From: Butyrivibrio sp. MC2021 | GTDB taxonomy: Bacteria; Bacillota; Clostridia; Lachnospirales; Lachnospiraceae | DNA length: 64,000 bases | Direction: 5' to 3' | Assembly (NCBI RefSeq): GCF_000621605.1 | Contig: NZ_JHXX01000001.1 | Span: 1,240,001 to 1,304,000 of the forward strand | In this document: one piece after another, positions 32,766 through 40,135 of the stretch | How positions within the stretch are numbered: the stretch's first letter is position 1 | Layout of the letters: each line of letters begins with the position of its first letter | The notes under the pieces: model-generated | Seen by the model: the letters and a program-made list of their open reading frames with translations, nothing else | Told to the model about the DNA's origin: nothing | Database searches by the model: none | Position numbers and translations under genes: made by a program

Positions 32766-33602
32766 CTACCACTCACGCCTGATCTTTTCGAAATCGATAG
32801 TCTTTCCAACCTTCTTCCATACCAAAAATGTCAGAACTACATTTATTGCAGCAATTACAAAGTATGTAATAAGGATTTTTGGTCCATCTTCACCGGTATT
32901 AATATACGATGAACCTGAGGTTTTCATCGGAACAAACAGTCCTTCTGTATAACCGGCAAAAAAATCAAACAATCCATGAGCCACGCCGCAAGCCCATATA
33001 TTTCTGGTCTTCCAATACAGTATAAGAAGGGCCAGTCCAAAGATGCCTGATTCCAACGTTTTGGCTACCGCCTGTCCCCATGCAATAGCGGAGGCAGCAT
33101 CAAATTCGCCCACAATATGTGCTGCACCGAATACTAACGAAGATACTACTGCACTAAGGACAAAAACATATTTCTTTTCCCTGAACTTATAGATAATCGC
33201 ATCGTTTATAACTGCCCTGAAAGCCAGTTCCTCAAAAAGCCCCACGGAAATAAACATAAGAAATACTATGATAAGCCCCAATACCGGGTTATCATTCAAA
33301 GGGACCTGCTCTTCTATATTTGATAAGAGTAATACAGATCCCATGATAAGGGACATCATAAGAAATCCCATGGAATTCAAAATGACATATCCTGTGGAAA
33401 CATAACAGGATGTCAGGGTCTTATCTCCGGATATCTGGTACAGGAAAAAGCACACTGCTCCGCAAAGCATGGTTCTTACTATAAAGAACTGAAAATTTGT
33501 ATCTGTATGTACCGTCTTGAAACACACAACTACATATACTATGCAGAGCGCAGCAGTTATCAGCGGAGATTTTTTCATAAATTCAATATACTTTTTAAGC
33601 AT
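32766..33602 (-). CDS. CPBP family intramembrane metalloprotease
   Basis: 278 aa, about eight membrane segments. The CPBP/Abi motifs are present: FEELAFRAV (EExxxR), FGAAHIV (FxxxH) and ACGVAHGLFDFF (a second His with an Asp). The conserved Glu and His residues would bind zinc within the membrane. Family members act in prenyl-protein processing or bacteriocin immunity. Its first codons overlap the end of the PrsW-like gene by 8 bp; last gene of a three-protease operon. The substrate is unknown. Confidence 0.85.
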   Translation of the reverse strand: MLKKYIEFMKKSPLITAALCIVYVVVCFKTVHTDTNFQFFIVRTMLCGAVCFFLYQISGDKTLTSCYVSTGYVILNSMGFLMMSLIMGSVLLLSNIEEQVPLNDNPVLGLIIVFLMFISVGLFEELAFRAVINDAIIYKFREKKYVFVLSAVVSSLVFGAAHIVGEFDAASAIAWGQAVAKTLESGIFGLALLILYWKTRNIWACGVAHGLFDFFAGYTEGLFVPMKTSGSSYINTGEDGPKILITYFVIAAINVVLTFLVWKKVGKTIDFEKIRREW

Positions 33603-34404
33603 TTGTATTCTCCTGCTCTGTACTGTTTTCAGAAATGAAGGAAAGCGCTACAAGGTTTGCGGCATTTCTCTTAAGTCGTCTGAATATGTAGAACTGGAAA
33701 AAGAATATCGGAACTACTATGATCAATACCATACCAGCACCAATATATGTTGTTCTTTGTATTTCCTCTGTTATAGTCTCTACATTATCCCCGGCATGTA
33801 TGAGCATGTTTGCTGCAAAAAAATCAAAAACAGTATGACAAAATACAGGGACAAAATATGCAAGGAGGTATTCTTTTACTACAGACTCTCTGCCTGTTAC
33901 TTTGTTATATCTGGCAAGTCCAAGATGCCTTCCCATGGCAAGCCCGAGCATCATATGCACTGTAATATTGGGCAGCCTCATAAAAAGTCCTGCGAGACCG
34001 CTACTATATACAAAATCTTCTATAAGCGTAAATCCGAATCCTACAGCCCCTGCTATCAGCATATATTCGTATACATTTCTCCATTTTTTTCTATAAATGC
34101 CTAATACAATAAGTGTAATGATAAGTTTTGCGAGTTCTTCATTCAATGCTGCTGAAAAAAGCGCATGGTTGAAACTGGCAAGTAATGCAGGTCCATCTGT
34201 AGGTACAAACCCGGTTACAGCCCTGAAAACAAGACCGATTATTAAGAAAAAGATAAATGAAAGCGGCACAGATAAAAGTCCAAGTAATACCGGTAGCAAA
34301 GCCTGTCCTCTTGAGATTCTGTAGTCTCCTTCCCAGGCAATCAAATTTTTATAAAGGATACCAAGAATGATCAAACCTAAAATAAAACTGATAATAGATA
34401 CCAT
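33595..34404 (-). CDS. PrsW-like intramembrane metalloprotease
   Basis: 269 aa, about eight membrane segments. NEELAKL (EExxK-like metal motif), FTLIEDFVY, HMMLGLAMG and HTVFDFF are the pattern of the PrsW family (PF13367), whose B. subtilis member cleaves the anti-sigma factor RsiW. Together with the CPBP genes on both sides it forms a rare three-protease operon. No anti-sigma gene is adjacent. Overlaps the downstream CPBP gene by 8 bp. Confidence 0.82.
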   Translation of the reverse strand: MVSIISFILGLIILGILYKNLIAWEGDYRISRGQALLPVLLGLLSVPLSFIFFLIIGLVFRAVTGFVPTDGPALLASFNHALFSAALNEELAKLIITLIVLGIYRKKWRNVYEYMLIAGAVGFGFTLIEDFVYSSGLAGLFMRLPNITVHMMLGLAMGRHLGLARYNKVTGRESVVKEYLLAYFVPVFCHTVFDFFAANMLIHAGDNVETITEEIQRTTYIGAGMVLIIVVPIFFFQFYIFRRLKRNAANLVALSFISENSTEQENTNA

Positions 34405-34413
34405 ATTTTTCCC

Positions 34414-35232
34414 TCACCTTTCAGAAATCCACTTCTTTTCCCATATTTCATTGGCTTTAGCAAATTTGTTTTTACTGATCAAATATAGTGCAATAATTCC
34501 TATGGTCACAGCTACAATGAACTCATACAACAGCCGTCCCGTACTATACTGCTGTGTAAGTATGCCATCTCCGGAAACTAACGGGTCCGTTGTAAAACAG
34601 ATAAAATCATATAACCCGTGTGCAAATATCGGGAATATCACGCTGCCTGTTCCTAAATATAAAGCGGTAAGCAAAAAAGCCTGAAATGTTGAGTGGAGTA
34701 TCTGCGCCGCGGTCATGACTAAATCTGCACCCTGAGCCAGATTTCCTGCATGAGAAATGCCGAATATTACGGCCAGTATAATTATTGCGACAACTCTCCT
34801 CTCTTTCCGGACATATCTCATAACTATGGCTAGTGATAATATTCTGAACATAGTCTCTTCCCCAAATCCGGCTGTAATTCCCATAATAGCCGCCTTAAGA
34901 GAAGGACTAAAATAAAACGAATGATAAAAAAATAATGGCTCGATCAGCGTAAAGACTAAGAGAATCGCCAAGGGGATCATTACTAAACCTATGTCCCTGG
35001 CTGAAGCTTCAGGCTTTACAAATCCTTTAAATTCCGGTGAGAACCAGTACCAAAAAATCAGCATCGATATTATTGCAAAAACGCATACACCTATGTTCCC
35101 TGCATTTTCTGAAATTGCATTACCTATAGAACCTCCTATTCCAGCTAAAAGCGACGGAAATAGTATGCTGAGTATAATGGCGATATAGGGTATCTTTTCG
35201 CATATCGAATGCTTTCTTGTTTTTTTATCCAT
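34414..35232 (-). CDS. CPBP family intramembrane metalloprotease
   Basis: 272 aa, about eight membrane segments. FGEETMFRIL, FGISHAGNLAQGADL and FAHGLYDFIC are the CPBP metal and motif residues. First gene of the protease operon, with AGGAGG before the ATG at 35232 and 9 bp to the next gene. Its upstream region (35233-35556) carries a likely promoter (TAGACT-18-TACAAT, ~35310-35340). Function unknown; immunity to peptides or signal processing are the family precedents. Confidence 0.85.
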   Translation of the reverse strand: MDKKTRKHSICEKIPYIAIILSILFPSLLAGIGGSIGNAISENAGNIGVCVFAIISMLIFWYWFSPEFKGFVKPEASARDIGLVMIPLAILLVFTLIEPLFFYHSFYFSPSLKAAIMGITAGFGEETMFRILSLAIVMRYVRKERRVVAIIILAVIFGISHAGNLAQGADLVMTAAQILHSTFQAFLLTALYLGTGSVIFPIFAHGLYDFICFTTDPLVSGDGILTQQYSTGRLLYEFIVAVTIGIIALYLISKNKFAKANEIWEKKWISER

Positions 35233-35449
35233 GTGTAACCTCCTGATTAGCTATGATGAAAAAACATGACAAAATATTGCGCTTAGTTGCATAGATACTC
35301 TATTTCCATTGTATTAGATTTAGACTGCTAAAGTCTACTTCGCAAGAAGATTTTCGACTTATTTTAGAAAATCTTTGTATTGTATTGCGTCTACTTTTTA
35401 AGATATTTCTCTAACCCAGGAATTCTTCCTGTCCAAAGAGATTGGCTGT

Positions 35450-35493
35450 CATTCCAAAATGAGCTAGGAACCCCGTCCCCCCTGGTCCACTCT
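35450..35493. repeat. REP-like intergenic repeat, copy 3
   Basis: CATTCCAAAATGAGCTAGGA followed by ACCCCGTCCCCCCTGGTCCA. It shares CATTCCAAAATGAGCTA with copy 1 and CTGGTCCACT with copy 2, so it is closest to the common form. Confidence 0.75.
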
Positions 35494-35499
35494 CAGCAC

Positions 35500-35533
35500 A
35501 AAAAAAAGACCCGGTACAAATGTACCGAGTCTT
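35500..35533 (-). terminator. Terminator of the rplM-rpsI operon
   Basis: AAGACCCGGTACA (35508-35518 region) and TGTACCGAGTCTT (35521-35533) form the hairpin, with a long T run on the minus strand. Confidence 0.88.
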
Positions 35534-35556
35534 CTGAAATCTGCAATGCAGATTGA

Positions 35557-35955
35557 TCATCTCTTTGAGAACTGTGGAGCACGACGAGCTTTCTTTAAGC
35601 CGTACTTCTTTCTCTCCTTCATACGAGGATCTCTTGTAAGGTATCCAGCCTTCTTAAGTACAGGTCTGTACTCATCTGAGTCAACCTGAAGAAGAGCTCT
35701 TGAAATACCATGTCTGATAGCACCAGCCTGACCTGTTGTGCCGCCACCTCTTACAGTTACAACTACGTCAAACTTGTCAGTTGTCTCTGTAGCTACGAGA
35801 GGCTGTCTAACGATAACCTTGAGAGTCTCAAGTCCGAAGTACTCATCAATAGGTCTCTTGTTGATTGTGATGTTTCCCTTACCAGAAACAAGATATACTC
35901 TTGCGATTGATTTCTTTCTTCTACCGGTTCCGTAGTAATTAGCTGATTTTGCCAT
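35557..35955 (-). CDS. rpsI: 30S ribosomal protein S9
   Basis: 132 aa. Typical S9 body ([20 protein letters not shown]) and basic tail ending APQFSKR, whose Lys-Arg end reaches the P-site tRNA. Follows rplM by 24 bp in the usual pair. Confidence 0.98.
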   Translation of the reverse strand: MAKSANYYGTGRRKKSIARVYLVSGKGNITINKRPIDEYFGLETLKVIVRQPLVATETTDKFDVVVTVRGGGTTGQAGAIRHGISRALLQVDSDEYRPVLKKAGYLTRDPRMKERKKYGLKKARRAPQFSKR

Positions 35956-35979
35956 TATTTTGATCTCCTTTCAACCCGA

Positions 35980-36408
35980 TTAAAATGTAAGTACTTCAGG
36001 CTTCTGAGCTGCATGAGGATGCTCAGCTCCTGCATATACATGGAGTTTTGTGTACATTTCTCTGCCAAGGGATCCCTTAGGAAGCATTCCCTTTACAGCG
36101 TGCTCGATAACTCTCTCGGGCTTATCCTGGAGCATCTGACGGAGTGAGAACTCCTTGTGATGACCAACATAATCTGTGTGGTGCCAATACATCTTCTGAT
36201 CAAGCTTCTTACCAGATACTCTGATCTTCTCTGCATTGATAACGATTACATAATCTCCTGTGTCGATGTTAGGAGTGTAGATTGGCTTGTTCTTTCCTCT
36301 AAGTACGTTTGCAACGTTAGCGGCAAGACGTCCAAGTGTCATATCTGTAGCATCAACTACATACCACTTCTTCTCTACTGTAGCTGCACTAGGCATATAA
36401 GTTTTCAT
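35980..36408 (-). CDS. rplM: 50S ribosomal protein L13
   Basis: 142 aa, full-length L13 ([20 protein letters not shown], and [20 protein letters not shown]). An early 23S rRNA binder. The first gene of a two-gene operon with rpsI, transcribed from a consensus promoter at 36620-36648 through a ~200-nt leader. Confidence 0.98.
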   Translation of the reverse strand: MKTYMPSAATVEKKWYVVDATDMTLGRLAANVANVLRGKNKPIYTPNIDTGDYVIVINAEKIRVSGKKLDQKMYWHHTDYVGHHKEFSLRQMLQDKPERVIEHAVKGMLPKGSLGREMYTKLHVYAGAEHPHAAQKPEVLTF

Positions 36409-36612
36409 TGTGTTTCCTCCATTACTGTTATGAGCCGTGGATTAGCTCGGTAAAATAAAAACTATAAATAGGTGTTACCTTGTAAGAACCCTTCACCTGA
36501 TTCTTACGTATATATGTACATATTGCAGCTTACCGGGACAACAATATGCCATCTGTCTTTTGTACGACTCCTATCAAGTGGCATAATACGACCACTAAAC
36601 AGTTGTCACACA
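36409..36612 (-). promoter_or_regulatory. Candidate rplM (L13) leader RNA
   Basis: About 200 nt between the predicted start of transcription and the rplM ATG. It contains a hairpin GTAAGAA/TTCTTAC (around 36480-36510), which is compatible with the L13 leader known in Firmicutes, where L13 represses its own operon. I cannot fold it fully here. Confidence 0.5.
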
Positions 36613-36619
36613 GTAAGAT

Positions 36620-36648
36620 ATTATATGACTCCCAAAATGCTTTGTCAA
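36620..36648 (-). promoter_or_regulatory. Consensus sigma-70 promoter of rplM-rpsI
   Basis: TTGACA (36643-36648), exactly 17 bases, TATAAT (36620-36625). Both hexamers match the consensus perfectly. It sits just past the stop of truA, making rplM-rpsI a separate transcription unit. Confidence 0.9.
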
Positions 36649-36675
36649 CAAATTTTATACAAATTTTACGTTATT

Positions 36676-37443
36676 TCAAGGCTCCGGAATTCCGTCCAGA
36701 AACTCGTATTTTATCAGGAAAAGACCTTCCGCGGGAGCCGTGGGTCCTGCTGCCGCCCTGTTCTTTTTCTCCAGAATGGTCTTCATCTCAGAGGGGCCGC
36801 CGCGACCTCTTCCTATCTGCATAAGGGTTCCGGCGATGATTCTCACCATGTTATAGAGAAAGCCGTTGCCCGTAACGGAAATAATCACCTCATCCCCTCT
36901 TCGGGTAACCGTGACATCCTTGATGGTCCTGACATGGGTAAGAGCCTGGGACTGGGCATTGCAGAAACTGGTAAAATCGTGTTCTCCAACGAGGTAAGCT
37001 GCTGCCTCGTTCATGACATCTATGTCCAGGGGCATGCTGAAATGGCAGGCATACAGCCTCTTCGTAGGATCACTGATCTGAGTATTCATGATTCTGTATT
37101 CATAGGTCTTCTCTGTATTGCAGTGCCTTGGGTGGAACTCCGCCCCCACTTCCCTGGACTGAGTTATCCTGATATCCTGGGGAAGCTCATGATTCAGGGC
37201 AAAAATGAATCTGTCTCCCGGAATCGTGGACTCCGTATCAAAGACCGCCACATTGCCATAGGCATGAACTCCGGCGTCGGTGCGGCTTGCGCCTATGACT
37301 AAAGTTTTCTCGCCGGTGAGCCTCTCTATGGCCTCGTTGAGCTTGCCCTCGATGGTCTCCGGGGTGCTCTCCTGCAGGGCCCAGCCGCTGTAGGCGGTAC
37401 CATCATATGAAACTGTCAGCATTATCCTGCGTTTTTGTGGCAT
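36676..37443 (-). CDS. truA: tRNA pseudouridine(38-40) synthase TruA
   Basis: 255 aa. The motif GASRTDAGVHA carries the catalytic Asp, and the N-terminal MLTVSYDGTAYSGW is characteristic. It converts U38-U40 of tRNA anticodon arms to pseudouridine. The start at 37443 has GGAG 5-6 bases upstream; a GTG at 37479 overlapping ecfT has none. It is last in the ecfA1-ecfA2-ecfT-truA operon. Confidence 0.95.
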   Translation of the reverse strand: MPQKRRIMLTVSYDGTAYSGWALQESTPETIEGKLNEAIERLTGEKTLVIGASRTDAGVHAYGNVAVFDTESTIPGDRFIFALNHELPQDIRITQSREVGAEFHPRHCNTEKTYEYRIMNTQISDPTKRLYACHFSMPLDIDVMNEAAAYLVGEHDFTSFCNAQSQALTHVRTIKDVTVTRRGDEVIISVTGNGFLYNMVRIIAGTLMQIGRGRGGPSEMKTILEKKNRAAAGPTAPAEGLFLIKYEFLDGIPEP

Positions 37444-37475
37444 ATTATCTCCGTGAATATCTGCAGCGCTCTGTA

Positions 37476-38297
37476 TCACATTCCGATAAACTTAAGAAGG
37501 TCAAACCTTCCGGCAACTATTATCAGTGCAAAATATACAGCCAGCACAATATAAGCGTTAACATCAATCTTTTTATAAATAAGGGGCTTCATCTTGGTTC
37601 TGCCCTCGCCGCCCCGGTAACATCTCGCTTCCATGGCCATGGCCAGGTCGTTGGCTCTTCTGAAGGCTGAAACAAACAGCGGAACCAGCAGGGGCACCAG
37701 GCTCTTGGCTCTGTTAATCAGAGATCCGCTCTCGAAATCCGCGCCTCTTGCCATCTGGGCCTTCATGATCTTGTCCGTCTCCTCCATGAGAATAGGAATG
37801 AATCTCAGGGCAATGGACATCATCATGGAAATCTCATGCACAGGGATCCTGATCTTTTTCAGAGGATTAAGAAGGCTCTCCAGGCCGTCTGTCAGATGGT
37901 TGGGGGTGGTGGTAAGTGTCATGATGGAGGAGCCTGTGATCAGGAAAATAAGCCTTATAGCCATCATAACCGCCATCCTGAGTCCCTCTTTTGTAATGGT
38001 GAACTTCCAGAAGCTGACCAGGGGCACGCCCGGTGTCAGGAACAGGTTGAATACCATGGTGATCATCAATAGGAAAAAGATGGTTTTCATACCCCTGAAA
38101 ATGAATTTAGGGGGCACATTTGACAGTTTTATGCAAAGGGCAAGAAATAGTGCGGCCACAACATATCCCAGCAGATTTCCCGCTACAAACAGCGATATTA
38201 TGAACACAAAAGTAGCCACAAGCTTAACTCTGGGATCAAGCCTGTGGACAACGGATTCTGTTCTGTAATATTGTCCAAGTGTAATGTCTCTTAACAT
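37476..38297 (-). CDS. ecfT: Energy-coupling factor transporter transmembrane protein EcfT
   Basis: 273 aa. Membrane scaffold of the group II ECF vitamin/metal importer: several hydrophobic helices and the coupling motifs (MARGADFESGSL, FRRANDLAMAMEARCY) with the conserved Ala-Arg-Gly pattern that dock on the ATPases. It couples EcfA1/EcfA2 to interchangeable S components, which are encoded elsewhere. Overlaps the ecfA2 gene by 7 bp. Confidence 0.95.
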   Translation of the reverse strand: MLRDITLGQYYRTESVVHRLDPRVKLVATFVFIISLFVAGNLLGYVVAALFLALCIKLSNVPPKFIFRGMKTIFFLLMITMVFNLFLTPGVPLVSFWKFTITKEGLRMAVMMAIRLIFLITGSSIMTLTTTPNHLTDGLESLLNPLKKIRIPVHEISMMMSIALRFIPILMEETDKIMKAQMARGADFESGSLINRAKSLVPLLVPLFVSAFRRANDLAMAMEARCYRGGEGRTKMKPLIYKKIDVNAYIVLAVYFALIIVAGRFDLLKFIGM

Positions 38298-39142
38298 CTC
38301 TTAAGCGCCTTCAGTATCTCATTTTTTGCTTCTGTAATTGTTGTGGCATTGGTGTCCACATTGAGCCCTGCCGCAGACAGTTCCTGCATAACATAGGTCA
38401 CCTGGGGTGCTGCAAGACCTATCTCCTCAAGCTCCTTATAATGGGCAAAAACGTTCTTGGGCACGTCGTCAAAAAAGACTCTGCCCTTGTTCATTACGAT
38501 GATCCTGTCCACGTAATCCGCCACATCTTCCATACTGTGGCTCACCAGGATAATGGTGATACCCATCTCCTTGTGAAGCTTGGAAATAAGGCTGAGGATA
38601 TCATCTCTTCCCTTGGGATCAAGGCCCGCTGTGGGCTCATCCAGGATCAGCACCTCCGGCTTCATGGCAAGAACGCCGGCAATGGCAACTCTCCTCTTCT
38701 GTCCACCGGACAAGTCAAAGGGAGACTGGTAAAAATACTCATCATCAAAGCCCACCTGCTTGAGAGCACCATAGGCCCTAAGCTCCACCTCTTTCTGGGA
38801 AAGACCCAGGTTCTTGGGGCCAAAGCACACATCCTTGAAGCAGTCCGTCTCAAAGAGCTGATGCTCGGGATACTGGAAGACCAGTCCCACCTTGGCTCTC
38901 AGGTTCTTTTTGTTATAGCCCTGCTCGTTGATATCCGCTCCGTCAAAATAGACTGTGCCGCTGGTAGGCTTAGCCAGGCCGTTCATATGCTGTATCAGGG
39001 TGGACTTGCCGGAACCGGTGTGTCCTATAAGTCCGATGAACTGACCCTTGGGAATATTCAGGTTGACGTCGATAAGGGCCGCATGGGCCATAGCTGTATC
39101 TTCGTCATATATGTAGTTTACATGGTCAAGGATTATTGACAT
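38291..39142 (-). CDS. ecfA2: ECF transporter ATPase EcfA2
   Basis: 283 aa. Walker A GHTGSGKSTLIQHMN, signature LSGGQKRRVAIAG, Walker B VLILDEPTAGLDP, plus the QYPEHQLF Q-loop region typical of ECF ATPases. Forms a heterodimer with EcfA1 and powers vitamin or metal uptake with EcfT. Confidence 0.95.
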   Translation of the reverse strand: MSIILDHVNYIYDEDTAMAHAALIDVNLNIPKGQFIGLIGHTGSGKSTLIQHMNGLAKPTSGTVYFDGADINEQGYNKKNLRAKVGLVFQYPEHQLFETDCFKDVCFGPKNLGLSQKEVELRAYGALKQVGFDDEYFYQSPFDLSGGQKRRVAIAGVLAMKPEVLILDEPTAGLDPKGRDDILSLISKLHKEMGITIILVSHSMEDVADYVDRIIVMNKGRVFFDDVPKNVFAHYKELEEIGLAAPQVTYVMQELSAAGLNVDTNATTITEAKNEILKALKRC

Positions 39143-39167
39143 GTCATCTCCATCTGTAAAAAAAATT

Positions 39168-40037
39168 TTATCGCGCGATCTTTTTCAGCTCAGAAACCAG
39201 CTCTTCCCTGGTGAGAACGCCGTCGGGAAGAGGAACTCCGCTCTTTTTAAGTTCATAGGCCAGCTCTGTCACCTGTGGAACGCCGAGGTGCAGCTCCTTG
39301 AGTCTCTCCACCTGGGAAAAGATCTCCCTGGGGGTACCCTGCATTACGACCTTGCCCTTATCCATGACAAAGACTCTGTCGGCATGGACCACCTCTTCCA
39401 TATAGTGGGTGATAAGGATCACAGTGATCTTCTCAACATCATTGAGGGCCCTGGCGGCTCTGATAACATCCTTACGGCCGTTGGGATCCAGCATGGCTGT
39501 GGGCTCGTCCATGATAATGCACTTGGGGTGCATGGCAATAACGCCGGCGATGGACACTCTCTGCTTCTGGCCTCCTGACAGGTGATTGGGGGATGACTTG
39601 CGGAACTGGATCATATTGACAGCCTTAAGGCTCTCATCAACCCTCTCCCAGATCTCCTCCGTTGGAACTCCCATGTTCTCGGGGCCAAAGCCCACATCCT
39701 CCTCCACAACCTGACCGATTATCTGGTTATCGGGATTCTGAAAGATCATTCCGGCTTCCTGCCTGATGTCCCAGAGATGGTCGTCATCCTCGGTGTTGTA
39801 GCCGTCCACGTAGACCTCTCCCTCTGTGGGGTAAAGAAGCGCATTGAAGTGCTTGGCAAGGGTTGACTTGCCGGATCCGTTGTGGCCCAGGATAGCTATG
39901 AACTGCCCCGGCTTAACCTCCAGGTCAACTCCATCGATGGCTCTTGTGATGCCCTCAACGTTGCCCTCTTCATCGCGCCTTATATATTCAAATACAAGTT
40001 TGTCTGTCTTAATCATATCTTTCATAGTAATATCCAT
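39168..40037 (-). CDS. ecfA1: ECF transporter ATPase EcfA1
   Basis: 289 aa. Walker A GHNGSGKSTLAKHFN, signature LSGGQKQRVSIAG, Walker B CIIMDEPTAMLDP, and the Q-loop FQNPDNQII. Forms a heterodimer with EcfA2. The ORF could begin at 40037, at the ATG at 40025 or at 40016 (MIKTDKLVFEY); none has a clear ribosome site, so the start is uncertain. First gene of the ecf-truA operon. Confidence 0.93.
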   Translation of the reverse strand: MDITMKDMIKTDKLVFEYIRRDEEGNVEGITRAIDGVDLEVKPGQFIAILGHNGSGKSTLAKHFNALLYPTEGEVYVDGYNTEDDDHLWDIRQEAGMIFQNPDNQIIGQVVEEDVGFGPENMGVPTEEIWERVDESLKAVNMIQFRKSSPNHLSGGQKQRVSIAGVIAMHPKCIIMDEPTAMLDPNGRKDVIRAARALNDVEKITVILITHYMEEVVHADRVFVMDKGKVVMQGTPREIFSQVERLKELHLGVPQVTELAYELKKSGVPLPDGVLTREELVSELKKIAR

Positions 40038-40070
40038 TACTCAGTATTTATCAGCAATTGTTAGTGTACT

Positions 40071-40107
40071 AAAAAAGCGGCATAAATACAAGATTACGCC
40101 GCTTTTA
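40071..40107 (-). terminator. Terminator between the c-di-GMP gene and the ecf operon
   Basis: AAAAAGCGGC (40072-40081) and GCCGCTTTT (40098-40106) pair; the minus strand ends in TTTTTT. It closes the large GGDEF/EAL gene. Confidence 0.85.
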
Positions 40108-40135
40108 AATCTATTTGAATTCTTTATGCATTTAT

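Larger units (their letters stand above)
35233..35556. other. Intergenic stretch: promoter, hairpin, REP-like copy and terminator
   Basis: A 324-bp gap. It contains the promoter of the protease operon near 35310-35340, an isolated hairpin AAGATTTTC/GAAAATCTT (35347-35355 and 35367-35375), REP-like copy 3, and the rpsI terminator (35500-35533). No gene is seen. Confidence 0.6.

Noticed and set aside
37476-40037. Expected S component (substrate-binding unit) of the ECF transporter next to ecfT
   Set aside because: No further membrane gene is present; this is a group II system in which S components are encoded elsewhere.
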